Shown in pieces: positions 53,683 through 63,289 of a stretch of 64,000 bases of DNA. Made by a program: the position numbers and the translations under genes. This DNA is from Sphingomonas hankookensis (GTDB taxonomy: Bacteria; Pseudomonadota; Alphaproteobacteria; Sphingomonadales; Sphingomonadaceae), in assembly GCF_028551275.1 (NCBI RefSeq), contig NZ_CP117025.1, forward strand, positions 1,049,501 through 1,113,500, in the 5' to 3' direction. Position 1 is the stretch's first letter. Each line of letters starts with the position of its first letter. The notes below the pieces were generated by a model, which did not search any database, had not been told where the DNA came from, and worked only from the letters and a program-made list of their open reading frames with translations.

Positions 53683-56262
53683 TCAGGCGATACGATCATC
53701 GGATCGGGTGGTTTGCGTGTTTGCTTGTGTGGTGGCGGGGCGTGGCGCGCGGGGGGCGGGATTGCCCTGGTCCTGCGCCTGGCGCTGCGATTGCTGCGAT
53801 CCGACATCGACCTGCATGCCGCCCAGCTTCAGCCCGCGCGCCTCGGCCATCTGGACCAGGCGCGGCTGCGCTTCGGCCAGCAGGCGTCCGGCATCGGCAT
53901 TGTCGCTGGCGAAGTGGACATGCAGCTTGCCGTCATCACCCATCCGCACCGCCACCTCGACATCGCCCAGAGCGTCCGGCGACAGGCGGATGCGCGTTTC
54001 GCCGCTATTGCTGGCGCTCGATTCGCGCAGCGTCTGGATGCGGTCGATCATCCCCTCGACCCATTGCGGCTGGCGGGTGTCGAGCGTCGGCTGGGCGGCG
54101 TGCGACGTGGGCGCGACCGGACGCAGCACGGCGGCGTCGGCGGCTTGCGGCGCGCCGGTCGTCGGAACCGACAGGTCGTCGTCGCGCCGCGGGCGCGGGG
54201 CGAGCGTGTCGGCATCGACCGGTGCCACGTCGATCGCTGCCACGGCATCCGGCACCGGAGCGGGGGCGAGGCGGGTGATTGGCGTCGTCGCGGGTGCGGC
54301 GGCCGGCGCATCGACGGCATGGCGGACGGTCGTACCGTCGACCTTCGCCTCGACCACCGGAGCGGTATCGCTCGGCTGGGTCCGCGCGACGCGCATGACC
54401 GGGGGCGTTGCCGGCGCGACGGTCGGCGCATCGATCGCAGCGTGGACGGTCGTGCCATCGACCGTCACCCCAACCACCGGCGCGGTATCGCTCGGCTGGG
54501 CGGGCGCGAGGCGGGTGACCGGCGCGCTGTTCGGGACCGGCTGCGCTGCGGGCGCGGCGACCAGCGTGACCGAGGCGGCGGCTTCGCCGTTGATCGGCGC
54601 GCGATCGGCCTGCACGGCTTCGCGCGACGTAACCGGCGTGGCGTCCGGCAGCGATGCCGTTGCCGGCATAGCGGACCTGATCGGCTGCGATTCGGCACGT
54701 GCGACCGGCGGCACGGACGCGGGCGTCGTTTCCGCCAACGGGCGGAGGGTTGGGGCAGTGCGTCGGGCTTCAACGGCAATATCGGCGACAACGGCGTCAG
54801 TGACCACCGGACGAAGCTCCGCGGCATCCGGCAACGGAACCGATGCCACGATCGCCTCGCCCGCCGCAGTGCCCGCCGGTCGCACGGCTATCGCGATCGG
54901 ATCAGCGACGAGGGACGGCGTCGGCCGTGGTTGGATCACGTCGCCCGGAACGGCTTGCGGAATGGCGACGGCCTCGCTCGGCAGCACGACCGGGCGAGCC
55001 GGGATCGATGCCGAACGCGCAGCCTCGGGCGGGCGACTGCCGTCGGTCGCGACCAACGGACGCGTGCGCGGTGCGGCGAGGTCGGCCGGCGGCTGGCGCA
55101 ACGGCATCGACTCGACCGCGACCGCGACCATGTCCGCCGCGTCGGAAACGGGGGAGGCAACCGCTTGGGCGTCGGCAGAGGGCGCAGGCGACACGGCAGG
55201 CGCCGATGTTGCGGACACGACCGGCGACGCGACCGGTCGGGTATCGACGGCATCGCGCGATGCGACGGATTGCAGGGGCATCTGCGCTGCCGACACGCCC
55301 GGCCGCGCAGGCGGTGCGGCATCGCCGGCAACCGGCTTCGCCGCCATCGGTGCGGCGTCGTCGGTTGCTTGCGGCACGACGACATGGACCGGCACGACTC
55401 GGTCGGTGTCGAGCGGCGTCACAACGCCCACGGTCGGATCGGCGGTGCCGGTCGGTGGGGCAGGCACCTGCGCCATAGCGGGAGCCGCAGCGGCACCCCG
55501 TTTCGCCATCCGCATCGGTGGAGTCGCGGCAGCGGGTTCCGCCGCGACGACCTGCCCCTGTTCGATGACCACCGCCGCCGTTGCGTCCTGCCGCGCCGGC
55601 ACTGGCCGTTCGGCGATCGGCGGGGCGGGCGGCAGGAGGATTGCCTCCCCCGGCTCGGGCGTCGGCTGGGGCGCGGGCAGAGCCACTTCGCCCTGTGCCG
55701 CCGGCTGGTCCGGTTCGTCCGCCTCGTCCTCGCCGGGAAGCGGCACTGCGTCGTGCGGCGGGGTTTCAGACCGCTTCACACGCGGCTGGGGTGCGGCGAA
55801 GCGGGTCGGCACCGGCATCGGCAGGGTACGCAGCGCGACATCCTCGGTACGCGGCGGGGCTTCGACCGTCTCTTCCTCAGGCAACACGCTCGCCAGCACG
55901 CCGATCGCTGCCGTCGCCGCCAGCACCGGCGCGACCGCCGGCTTGGCGACGGGCGCGTCCGCCTCGACCGGGAGCATCAGCACCGCCTCGGTCGCCGAGG
56001 CCGGCAGGGGCGGCGTGACCGCGGGTGCCGCGACGACGGGCATCTCGACCAAGGCGACCGGGGCGGCAATCGCCACCGGCAATCCGTTGCCGCCCAGGGC
56101 AGCCGCCTGCCGCTCGACCGGGCCGGTCGCAACTGCCGCATCCCCCGCCGGCACCATGTCCGCGATCAACGCGGCGAAGTCGCCCGCCGGCGATCCGACA
56201 AGCGGCATCACCTGCATCGCAAGCGGGGAGGTGGTGCTGGAAAGGGCCGAGAGAAGCTGCAT
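53683..56262 (-). CDS. fliK: Flagellar hook-length control protein FliK (very long)
   Basis: This 859-residue protein is more than twice the usual length. The C-terminal domain has the export-switch core TRIRLSPDALGDVEVAVRMGDDGKLHVHF and AEARGLKLGGMQVDV. Between residues 90 and 760 runs a long Pro/Ala/Val-rich, disordered ruler, including a 40-residue tandem repeat. The start is ATG 56262, after a 31-bp gap from fliJ. Confidence 0.88.
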   Translation of the reverse strand: MQLLSALSSTTSPLAMQVMPLVGSPAGDFAALIADMVPAGDAAVATGPVERQAAALGGNGLPVAIAAPVALVEMPVVAAPAVTPPLPASATEAVLMLPVEADAPVAKPAVAPVLAATAAIGVLASVLPEEETVEAPPRTEDVALRTLPMPVPTRFAAPQPRVKRSETPPHDAVPLPGEDEADEPDQPAAQGEVALPAPQPTPEPGEAILLPPAPPIAERPVPARQDATAAVVIEQGQVVAAEPAAATPPMRMAKRGAAAAPAMAQVPAPPTGTADPTVGVVTPLDTDRVVPVHVVVPQATDDAAPMAAKPVAGDAAPPARPGVSAAQMPLQSVASRDAVDTRPVASPVVSATSAPAVSPAPSADAQAVASPVSDAADMVAVAVESMPLRQPPADLAAPRTRPLVATDGSRPPEAARSASIPARPVVLPSEAVAIPQAVPGDVIQPRPTPSLVADPIAIAVRPAGTAAGEAIVASVPLPDAAELRPVVTDAVVADIAVEARRTAPTLRPLAETTPASVPPVARAESQPIRSAMPATASLPDATPVTSREAVQADRAPINGEAAASVTLVAAPAAQPVPNSAPVTRLAPAQPSDTAPVVGVTVDGTTVHAAIDAPTVAPATPPVMRVARTQPSDTAPVVEAKVDGTTVRHAVDAPAAAPATTPITRLAPAPVPDAVAAIDVAPVDADTLAPRPRRDDDLSVPTTGAPQAADAAVLRPVAPTSHAAQPTLDTRQPQWVEGMIDRIQTLRESSASNSGETRIRLSPDALGDVEVAVRMGDDGKLHVHFASDNADAGRLLAEAQPRLVQMAEARGLKLGGMQVDVGSQQSQRQAQDQGNPAPRAPRPATTQANTQTTRSDDRIA
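54241..54525 (-). repeat. Tandem 120-bp (40-residue) repeat inside fliK
   Basis: About 2.4 copies of a unit containing QPSDTAPVV, VDGTTV and DAP..APAT. The DNA shows CGGTATCGCTCGGCTGGG at both 54363 and 54483, i.e. an exact 120-bp period; a third copy near 54243 is diverged. In-frame, it could change ruler length by recombination. Confidence 0.82.
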
Positions 56263-56293
56263 AGGTCGATCCGTCAAGCGTTCGACCGGTCGA

Positions 56294-56722
56294 TCAGCAA
56301 GGATCGTGCCGATTGGGCCGACGGACCGGCGGCGCGTTTTCCAGCGCGCGCAATTCCCGCAGCGCGCGGGCGGCATGGGCGCGCTCCAGCAGCTTTTCGA
56401 CCGCGCTCTGGTCGCGCTTGGCGGCCATCGTCGCCGACCGGGCGCGGGTCAGGCCGTCATCGGCCTGCGCCACGCGATGCTCGACCACCCGCGCGGTCGC
56501 ATGCAGCTTTTCGCGATAATGGGCGGCGGCGCCCAGCGTCTGTGCGCTGGCGCTCGGCGTCGGCACCGGCGACACCGCCTGCGCCAGATTGAGGATACGG
56601 TCGCGCAGCGCGATCTCTTCCGCCACGCGGGCGGCGGCGCGCGCCTCCTCGGCTTGCGTCAGGTTCAGCTGCATGGTGCGCACGCGCAGCACGCGGGCGA
56701 GGCGCTTGGCCTTTTCAGCCAC
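56294..56722 (-). CDS. fliJ: Flagellar export chaperone FliJ
   Basis: This 142-residue coiled-coil protein sits between FliI and FliK and fits FliJ, which connects the ATPase to FlhA. It is highly Ala, Arg, Glu-rich with heptads in MQLNLTQAEEARAAARVAEEIALRDRIL. The start taken is GTG 56722, which overlaps the fliI stop by 8 bp. Confidence 0.78.
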   Translation of the reverse strand: MAEKAKRLARVLRVRTMQLNLTQAEEARAAARVAEEIALRDRILNLAQAVSPVPTPSASAQTLGAAAHYREKLHATARVVEHRVAQADDGLTRARSATMAAKRDQSAVEKLLERAHAARALRELRALENAPPVRRPNRHDPC

Positions 56723-58043
56723 CGAACACACCCACCAGCTCGGCGACGGCATCGTCCAGCGACACGACCTCGTCCGAATCCTGCTTCACATATTCCATGA
56801 CCGCCGGATGCGCCGCCAGCGCCCCGTCGATCGCCGGATCGGTGCCGGGGCGATAGGCGCCCATCAGCACCAGATCGCGATTTTCCTCATACGTCGCCAG
56901 ATGCCGGCGCAGCACCCGCGCGGCGGCCAGATGCGGCTTGTCGGCAATGTCGGTCATCACCCGGCTGACCGAGGGTCCCAGGTCGATCGCCGGATAGACG
57001 CCGCGCTCGGCCAGCTGACGGCTCAGCACGATATGCCCATCGAGGATCGAGCGCGCCGAATCGACCACCGGATCGCTGTTATCGTCGCCATCGGCCAGCA
57101 CGGTATAGATCGCCGTGATCGACCCGCCGGTGCGCACGCAGGTGCCCGCCCGCTCGATCAGCCCCGGCAGCATCGCGATGGCCGAGGGCGGATAGCCGCG
57201 TGCCGACGCCGGCTCGCCCAGCGCCAGCCCGATCTCACGGCCGGCATGGGCGACGCGGGTCAGCGAATCGATGATGAGCAGGACCTTCTTGCCCTGTTCG
57301 CGAAACGCCTCGGCAATCGCGGTCGCGCGCAGCGCCCCGCGGATGCGCAGCACGGGCGAATGATTGGCCGGCACCGCGACCACGACCGACCGCGCCCGCG
57401 CATCGCCCTTCAGCTTGGTTTCGAGGAAGTCGGACACCTCGCGGCTGCGCTCGCCGATCAGCCCGACGACGATCACGTCGGCCTTGGCGGCGCGGACCAT
57501 CATGCCCAGCAGCACCGACTTGCCGACGCCGGAGCCAGCCATGATGCCGACGCGCTGGCCCTGACCGATGGTCAGCAGCCCGTTGATCGCGCGCACGCCG
57601 ACATCCATCGGCTCCAGCACGCGGCCCCGGTCCAGCGGCGACTGGATACGCCCCGCGAGCGGCCAGCGGCCCGCACCCCGGATCGGCCCCTTGCCGTCGA
57701 TCGGCTTGCCCGCGCCATCGACCACCCGGCCGAGCATCGCGTCGCCGACCTCGGCCTCGCCCGGCTTGTCGCCCGGCCGCACCAGCGCACCGGGCAGCAG
57801 CGGTGCCGGGCCGCCCAGGTTCATCATCAGCGTCCGGCCGTTGCGGAAACCGATTGCCTCCGCCTCGACCATGCCGCCATCGCCGGTGCCGACCTGGCAC
57901 ACGGTCCCGACCGGTAGCGACAGCCCGACCGCTTCCATCAACAGCCCGTCATAGCTGGCGAGCTTGCCCGCCACCCGCGCGCGCGGACGGAAGTCGGTCG
58001 GGGCCAGCGCGCCCAGATAGTTTTCGGCGAAACGGTTCAGCAT
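56715..58043 (-). CDS. fliI: Flagellar export ATPase FliI
   Basis: This 442-residue F1-beta-like ATPase energises export. It has Walker A AGSGVGKS, VVGLIGERSREV, the Walker B LLIIDSLTRVAHAGREIGLALGEP, and ARGYPPS, typical for FliI. The start ATG 58043 overlaps the fliH stop (TGATG). Confidence 0.97.
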   Translation of the reverse strand: MLNRFAENYLGALAPTDFRPRARVAGKLASYDGLLMEAVGLSLPVGTVCQVGTGDGGMVEAEAIGFRNGRTLMMNLGGPAPLLPGALVRPGDKPGEAEVGDAMLGRVVDGAGKPIDGKGPIRGAGRWPLAGRIQSPLDRGRVLEPMDVGVRAINGLLTIGQGQRVGIMAGSGVGKSVLLGMMVRAAKADVIVVGLIGERSREVSDFLETKLKGDARARSVVVAVPANHSPVLRIRGALRATAIAEAFREQGKKVLLIIDSLTRVAHAGREIGLALGEPASARGYPPSAIAMLPGLIERAGTCVRTGGSITAIYTVLADGDDNSDPVVDSARSILDGHIVLSRQLAERGVYPAIDLGPSVSRVMTDIADKPHLAAARVLRRHLATYEENRDLVLMGAYRPGTDPAIDGALAAHPAVMEYVKQDSDEVVSLDDAVAELVGVFGG

Positions 58044-58804
58044 CAGCGGGGCACCGGTACGGTTTCGATTTCCGCGCCAAGCTGTTCCAGCCACAGCGAC
58101 GGGCCATCCTCGACCACGGTCGAGGCGGATTCGAGGATGAAGCCGCCGCGCTCGACATGGGCGTCGGCGACCGGGAACACCGCCTTGGGCAGCTTGCCCT
58201 CGACCAGCGGCACATCCGCTTCGTGCATGCGCAGGATCGCGGATTCGGCGCCATCGGCCAGCAGGTCGGCGGCGGCGTCGATCCGTTCGATCAGGTGGTT
58301 GGCTGATACGCCGACCTCGCCCACGATCTGCCGCACCAGCGTCAGCACCGTCTCGCGCAGCCGCGCGGCCATCGCCTCGCGGTCGATATGGGTCGCGGCG
58401 CCCAGCGCTTCGGCCAGCTTCGCCAGCAGCGCATGGTCGCGCGCCGTGTCGGACTGGCTGGCAGCGGCCGCCGCGGCCAGCCCCTCGGCATAGCCCGCCG
58501 CATGCGCCTCTGCGACCGGATCGAGCGCGTGGACGCTGTCGTCCACCACCGCGCTGAACGGGTCCCATCCCTCGGTCGGGTTGGCATCGGGATCGGCCGG
58601 GCGGAAATGCTTCGGGCCGACCGGCTGCTGGGCAGCGGCGGTCGCGCCGGAATCGGCCGGACGAACCGGCACGACGCCGGTCGCCGCGAACGGATCGGGC
58701 GTACCGAAGGCGCGGGCCAGGATGTCCGCCGCCGCGACATGGCGGCTGGCGAAGCCGGCGACGAAGCCGTTGGCGGGGGCGGGGGAGGCGGCGCTCTCAA
58801 ACAT
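58043..58804 (-). CDS. fliH: Flagellar assembly protein FliH
   Basis: This 253-residue regulator of the FliI ATPase lies between fliG and fliI. A Pro-rich N-terminus precedes an Ala-rich helix (AEAHAAGYAEGLAAAAAASQ) and a C-terminal domain resembling the V-ATPase stator stalk. The conserved glycine-repeat helix of enteric FliH is not clear, so position is important evidence. It overlaps fliG by 8 bp. Confidence 0.85.
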   Translation of the reverse strand: MFESAASPAPANGFVAGFASRHVAAADILARAFGTPDPFAATGVVPVRPADSGATAAAQQPVGPKHFRPADPDANPTEGWDPFSAVVDDSVHALDPVAEAHAAGYAEGLAAAAAASQSDTARDHALLAKLAEALGAATHIDREAMAARLRETVLTLVRQIVGEVGVSANHLIERIDAAADLLADGAESAILRMHEADVPLVEGKLPKAVFPVADAHVERGGFILESASTVVEDGPSLWLEQLGAEIETVPVPR

Positions 58805-59804
58805 AATCGTCGTCGCCGCCGCCCATCATGATCGTCCCGTCCTTGGCCAGGTTGCGCGCGACGGTGATGACGCCTTTCTGCGCATCGAGCACCTCGGCCA
58901 GCTTCATCGGGCCGCGTGCCTCCATCTCGTCGCGAATGCCGTCGGCGGCGCGCGCCGACATGCAGCCGAGGAAGCGGTTGCGCGCATTCTCGTCCACGCC
59001 CTTGAGCGCCCGGACCAGCAGGTCGCTGTCGACGTTGCGGATCAGTACGCCCAGATTCTTGTCGTCCATCTCCAGCAGATTGTCGAAGACGAACAGCTGG
59101 TCCTCGATCTGGCGGGCGATGTCGCGGTCGATCTTGGCCAGCTTGGGCATGACCCGCGTCTCGGTCGCCTTGCGGCCCGACGACAGGATTTTCGCGGCAT
59201 CCTTCGCCCCGCCCAGCTGCACGCCGGTGCCGCTGGTGCGACCGGTCGAGCGGCGCGCGACCATCGACTTCAGCGTATCGATCGCCTCGGGCGTGATCGG
59301 GCCCAGCTTGGCGATACGGTGCAGAATCTGCGGCTGCGACGCTTCGGGCAGTCCTTCGAGCACCTGCGCCGCGACGCTCGGGTCGAGGTTGGCGAGCAGG
59401 ACGGCAGCGATCTGCGGATGCTCGTCCTTGATCAGGCTGACGATCTCGGCCGCATCCATCCAGTCGAGCAGCTCGATCTGGCACGCGGTCTCGACCGGCG
59501 TGATCTTGGCCAGCACGCTCTCCGCCTTGTCCTGGCCCAGCGCCTTGTTCATCACCGTTTCGATGTGCGGGCGCGGATCGAAGCCGACCGTGGTGCGCTC
59601 GCGCGCCTTCTCGACGAAATCGTCGAGCACCACCGACACCTCGTCCTCGCTGACATCGGCGACGCTGAACATCGCCTTGCCCAGCTGCTGCACCTCTTCG
59701 GGTTCCAGCTTCTGCAGGATGGCGGCGGCTTCCTCCTCGCCGACCAGCATCATCAGGACGGCGGCGCGCTCGACGCCGCTCTGGATACGGACGGGGGCGT
59801 TCAC
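58797..59804 (-). CDS. fliG: Flagellar motor switch protein FliG
   Basis: This 335-residue torque-generating ring protein has the middle-domain EHPQ motif in IKDEHPQIAAVLLANLD, and the C-terminal domain with charged residues MFVFDNLLEMDD-type (here LFVFDNLLEMDDKNLG) contacting MotA. The start is GTG 59804 within the fliF stop. Confidence 0.97.
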   Translation of the reverse strand: MNAPVRIQSGVERAAVLMMLVGEEEAAAILQKLEPEEVQQLGKAMFSVADVSEDEVSVVLDDFVEKARERTTVGFDPRPHIETVMNKALGQDKAESVLAKITPVETACQIELLDWMDAAEIVSLIKDEHPQIAAVLLANLDPSVAAQVLEGLPEASQPQILHRIAKLGPITPEAIDTLKSMVARRSTGRTSGTGVQLGGAKDAAKILSSGRKATETRVMPKLAKIDRDIARQIEDQLFVFDNLLEMDDKNLGVLIRNVDSDLLVRALKGVDENARNRFLGCMSARAADGIRDEMEARGPMKLAEVLDAQKGVITVARNLAKDGTIMMGGGDDDYV

Positions 59805-61501
59805 TGCTTGGTATCCGACTGGATCATGTCACGAATGGCGAGCGCGGCGCGCGTCGGATTGTCGCGCGTGAAGCCACGGACGAGGCCGACCCGGTCGTCG
59901 TAATTCTGCGCGGTTTCCAGCATCTCCATGCTGACCGGCGCTGGTCCGGCGGGGGCGTTGAGCGCGGCCTGCGCGGCAGCTTCGGCGGCGGCGACGCGGG
60001 CGGTCTCGGCGGCGGCATCGGCCTTGCGCCGCTCGTTGATCGCCTTGACCATCGGGCGGACGCCCATGAAAAGCACCAGCAGCGCGATGATGAGCGCGGT
60101 GCCGTTGCGCGCCGCCATCGGCACCCAGTCGGCATCGTACCACGGGCGGGCGACGTCGCCGGCGACCGCCTCGGGCGAGAACTTGCGGCTGATGACCGTC
60201 ACCGTGTCCTGGCGCTGCTGGTTATAGCCGACCGCCGCCTTCACGAGGTCGTTGATCTGCTGGATTTCGGCCGGGGTACGCGGCTTGGCGCCTTCGGGTT
60301 CGCGCAGCAGCACGGCGACCGACAGGCGACGGATCGATCCCGGCGCGGCGCGGGTCACCGACACTTCCTTGCCCAGGTCATAGGCGCGGCTGAAATTCTC
60401 GGTGGTCTTGACCGGCGGGGTGGCGCCGGGCGCGGTGCCGGGCTGCACCGTCGCACCCGCCGGACCCGGGGTCGCGGTCGCCAGCGTGGAGGCGGCGGGC
60501 GGGGTGTTGCTCAGCGCGCCGGGCACGCCGCCGGGGGCGGTTTCGCCGGGCGTGTTGCCGGCCCAGTTGCCCTGTTCGGCGCGGACGACGCCCTGCTTGT
60601 CATAGCTTTCGCGCGTCGCCTGGCTCTGGTCCAGATCGACATCGGCCTGGATCTCGGCCGAGAAATTGCCGGCGCCCAGCAGCGGGGTCAGCAGCGTGTT
60701 GAGCTGCGCGCGATACTTGTCCTCGATACGGCGCTGATAATCGATCCGCTCGTCCGACAGGGTCGATCCTTCCGACCCGTCGGTCGGCTTGCTCAGCAGC
60801 GCGCCCATCTGGTCGATGATCGTCACCTGATCGGCCTTCATCCCCGGCATCGAGGAGGCGACGAGGTTGACGATCGAACGGACCTGCGCCTGGGTCAGGC
60901 TGCGGCCGGGTTCGAGGCGGACGATGACCGAGGCGGAGGGCTGCGCATTGTCGCGCACGAACACCGAGCTTTCGGGCATCGCCAGGTGGACGCGCGCATC
61001 CGCCACCGATTCGATCTCGCCGATCGACTTGGCCAGTTCGGTCTCGCGCGCCTGGCGCAGCCGCTCGCCCTCGACGGCGCGCGACACGCCCATCGGCAGC
61101 TGGTCGAGGATCGCATAGCCGCCCGGCGCCGCCTTGGGCAGGCCCTGTCCGGCCAGCAAAATCCGCGCGCGGTGATAATCGTCCTCGGCGACGGTGATGC
61201 CGCCCGAATCGTCCACGCTGCTGCTGATCTTCGCCGCGCCCAGCGCGTCGACGACCGCCTGCTTGTCGCTGTCGGGCAGCGACGGGAACAACGTGCGCTG
61301 CGGCGGAGTGGCGAGCGCCATCCACGCCAGCGCCGCCGACAGCACCAGCCCGACGACGAAGATCATCGGCAGGCTGCGCTTGACGGCGGGTTGCTTCATC
61401 AGCCCGCCGATCTGGGTCAGCGGGTTAGCGAATTTGGCGGGCGCTGCGGGGGCGGGGGCGGGAACGCCGCCTGCACCGGTGGTGGCGAGAGCGTTTTCCA
61501 T
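59801..61501 (-). CDS. fliF: Flagellar MS-ring protein FliF
   Basis: This 566-residue protein forms the MS ring in the inner membrane. It has two membrane helices (about 46-62 and 455-471) and a periplasmic YscJ-like domain (FPSLPDSDKQAVVDALGAAK and ALAWMALATPPQRTLF). The C-terminal FliG-binding tail contains ENYDD-like AQNYDDRVGLVRGFTRDNP. The linker near 300-365 is Pro/Ala-rich. Start ATG 61501 lies one base after the fliE stop. Confidence 0.97.
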   Translation of the reverse strand: MENALATTGAGGVPAPAPAAPAKFANPLTQIGGLMKQPAVKRSLPMIFVVGLVLSAALAWMALATPPQRTLFPSLPDSDKQAVVDALGAAKISSSVDDSGGITVAEDDYHRARILLAGQGLPKAAPGGYAILDQLPMGVSRAVEGERLRQARETELAKSIGEIESVADARVHLAMPESSVFVRDNAQPSASVIVRLEPGRSLTQAQVRSIVNLVASSMPGMKADQVTIIDQMGALLSKPTDGSEGSTLSDERIDYQRRIEDKYRAQLNTLLTPLLGAGNFSAEIQADVDLDQSQATRESYDKQGVVRAEQGNWAGNTPGETAPGGVPGALSNTPPAASTLATATPGPAGATVQPGTAPGATPPVKTTENFSRAYDLGKEVSVTRAAPGSIRRLSVAVLLREPEGAKPRTPAEIQQINDLVKAAVGYNQQRQDTVTVISRKFSPEAVAGDVARPWYDADWVPMAARNGTALIIALLVLFMGVRPMVKAINERRKADAAAETARVAAAEAAAQAALNAPAGPAPVSMEMLETAQNYDDRVGLVRGFTRDNPTRAALAIRDMIQSDTKQ

Positions 61502-61502
61502 A

Positions 61503-61868
61503 TCAGACCGGCATGCTCATGATGTCCTTGTAGGCGGACAAGAGTTTGTTCCTGACCTGCATCGTGGCTTCGAAGCCGACCGATGCCTGCTGGCGCGCCA
61601 TCATCACCTTGGCGATGTCCACGGTCTCGCCGCGTTCGTACATCGCCGACAATTCGCTCGCCTTGTTCTGCTGCGCGTTCACGCCCTTCAGCGCGTCGCC
61701 CATCGCCTCGACGAAGCTGGTCGGCTTCGCCGGTTCGGCCTGCACCGGGGCGGCCGCGACCTGCGCATTCGCCTTGGACAGCGCCTGGTTGCGCTCGAGG
61801 ATCTGCGCGCGCAGCGCCATCACCCGGTCGACGCCCATCGCGCCGCCGACACCGCCGACGCCGCTCAT
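61503..61868 (-). CDS. fliE: Flagellar hook-basal body protein FliE
   Basis: This 121-residue rod adaptor sits between the MS ring and the proximal rod. Its conserved part is SFVEAMGDALKGVNAQQNKASEL and the C-terminal VMMARQQASVGFEATMQVRNKLLSAYKDIMSM, diagnostic for FliE. ATG 61868 overlaps the activator stop (ATGA). Confidence 0.96.
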   Translation of the reverse strand: MSGVGGVGGAMGVDRVMALRAQILERNQALSKANAQVAAAPVQAEPAKPTSFVEAMGDALKGVNAQQNKASELSAMYERGETVDIAKVMMARQQASVGFEATMQVRNKLLSAYKDIMSMPV

Positions 61869-63160
61869 GCCGACGCCGCCATCGACTGGGTCGCCGAAGC
61901 GGCCAGCAGCTCGCCGGCCTCACGCGCCTTGGCGAGGCGGTAGCGCAGCGTACGCTCCGAAATGCCCAGCCGGCGGGCGGTCTCGATCCGGTTGCCGCCG
62001 CATTCCTCCAGCGTGCGGCGGATCGCCGCGAACTCGTGGATCTGGACGATGTTGGTCAGCGTCGCCGCCACCGGCTCGACCGCGCGCGGGGCAGCGGCGG
62101 CGGCGGAGGTGCTGGCGCGATCGAACACGATATCGTGCGCCTCGATCCGGTCGCCCATGCCCAGCAGCAGCGCGCGCTGGATCACATTTTCCAGCTCGCG
62201 GGCATTGCCCGGCCAGTCGTGGCGGCCGAGCATCGCCAGCGCCTCGTCCGAAATCCACGGCAGCGTCGAACGCATGCCCGCATGGCGCACCACCATCGCG
62301 GCAGCGAGCGCAGCGATGTCGCCCGGCCGGTCGGCCAGCGCGCGGGTGGTCAGCGGGAAGACGCTGAGGCGGTAGTAAAGATCGGCGCGGAAGCGGCCGG
62401 CGGCGACTTCGTCCTGCAGGTCGCGATTGGCGCAGGCGACGACGCGGACATCGACCGCCTCGGCCTGGGTCGCGCCGATCGGCACGACTTCGCGTTCCTG
62501 CAACACGCGCAGCAGCTTCGCCTGCAGCGGCAGCGGCATTTCCGCGATCTCGTCGAGCAGCAGCGTGCCGCCATGGGCCGCGCGGAAAAAGCCTTCGCCC
62601 GCCGCACCCGCGCCGGTGAACGCGCCCTTCACATGGCCGAACAGCATCGCTTCGAGCATGGTTTCGGGCAGCGCCGCGCAGTTGATCGCGACGAACGGGC
62701 CGTCGGCGCGGGCGCTTTCGGCGTGGATGGTGCGGGCCAGCACTTCCTTGCCGGTGCCGGTCGGGCCGTTGACCAGCACGGTGATGTCGGCGCCGGCGAC
62801 GCGGCGGGCCAGCGCCTGAAGGGCCAGGCTTTCCGGATCGGCGGCGACCGCCTCGTGCCGGCCGCACAGCAGGGCTGCGGCAAAGGCATGGGCCAGTTCG
62901 GTATCGGCATGCGAATAGGACAGGCGGGCCGGGCGGCCGTCCGCAAACGGCGTCGCGGCGGCGGGACCATCGGCCAGCACCAGCGTGCGCGCCGCGATCG
63001 GCGGCACTTCGCCTTCCATGACCAGGAACACGTCGTTCGGCCCCGGCTTCTGTCCGGCATTGGCCAGGGCGAAGCCCTGCGCACGCAGCGACGAAACCAG
63101 CGTGAACTTGGCGCCAAGCACGGCAGCGGATGGATAGATCGAGCGCATCGTTTCGGACAT
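61865..63160 (-). CDS. flbD: Sigma-54-dependent flagellar transcriptional activator (FlbD-like)
   Basis: This 431-residue enhancer-binding protein has Walker A GPTGTGKE (132-139), the sigma-54-contacting GAFTGA (179-184), Walker B LLLDE (200-204) and a C-terminal Fis-like helix-turn-helix (NRIETARRLGISERTLRYRL). The N-terminal 100 residues are not a normal receiver: no phospho-acceptor Asp pattern is visible. FlbD of Caulobacter controls late flagellar genes and is tied to FliX. It is the first gene of the fli operon. The start is ATG 63160 or 63148; both are a poor distance from the GGGGG. Confidence 0.88.
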   Translation of the reverse strand: MSETMRSIYPSAAVLGAKFTLVSSLRAQGFALANAGQKPGPNDVFLVMEGEVPPIAARTLVLADGPAAATPFADGRPARLSYSHADTELAHAFAAALLCGRHEAVAADPESLALQALARRVAGADITVLVNGPTGTGKEVLARTIHAESARADGPFVAINCAALPETMLEAMLFGHVKGAFTGAGAAGEGFFRAAHGGTLLLDEIAEMPLPLQAKLLRVLQEREVVPIGATQAEAVDVRVVACANRDLQDEVAAGRFRADLYYRLSVFPLTTRALADRPGDIAALAAAMVVRHAGMRSTLPWISDEALAMLGRHDWPGNARELENVIQRALLLGMGDRIEAHDIVFDRASTSAAAAAPRAVEPVAATLTNIVQIHEFAAIRRTLEECGGNRIETARRLGISERTLRYRLAKAREAGELLAASATQSMAASA

Positions 63161-63194
63161 TCCCCCTGAACGGCACCCTTTTGCCGGCAAATGG

Positions 63195-63209
63195 TTAACG
63201 GCCGGTAAA
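63195..63209. promoter_or_regulatory. Candidate CtrA-binding site upstream of the fli operon
   Basis: The plus strand reads TTAA, seven bases, TAAA. On the minus strand the 8-mer TTAACCAT, a known CtrA half-site, is present. It lies 35-49 bp before the activator start. CtrA controls early flagellar operons in alphaproteobacteria. Evidence is motif only. Confidence 0.4.
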
Positions 63210-63289
63210 ATCCACCCCGATTCGGCTCTGTACTCCGCGTACGCCCTCGTGCGCGCGCGAGGGGCCGCAAAATGCCGGAACTTTTTTCC

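Noticed and set aside
52031..56800. A 1589-codon open frame on the plus strand across fliM-fliJ.
   Set aside because: It covers several certain fli genes on the other strand and changes composition at their borders, as a shadow does.
63173..63186. A sigma-54-like GGCAC...TTGC match before the flagellin gene.
   Set aside because: The GG-GC spacing is nine bases instead of the required ten, and the position is over 200 bp from the start codon.
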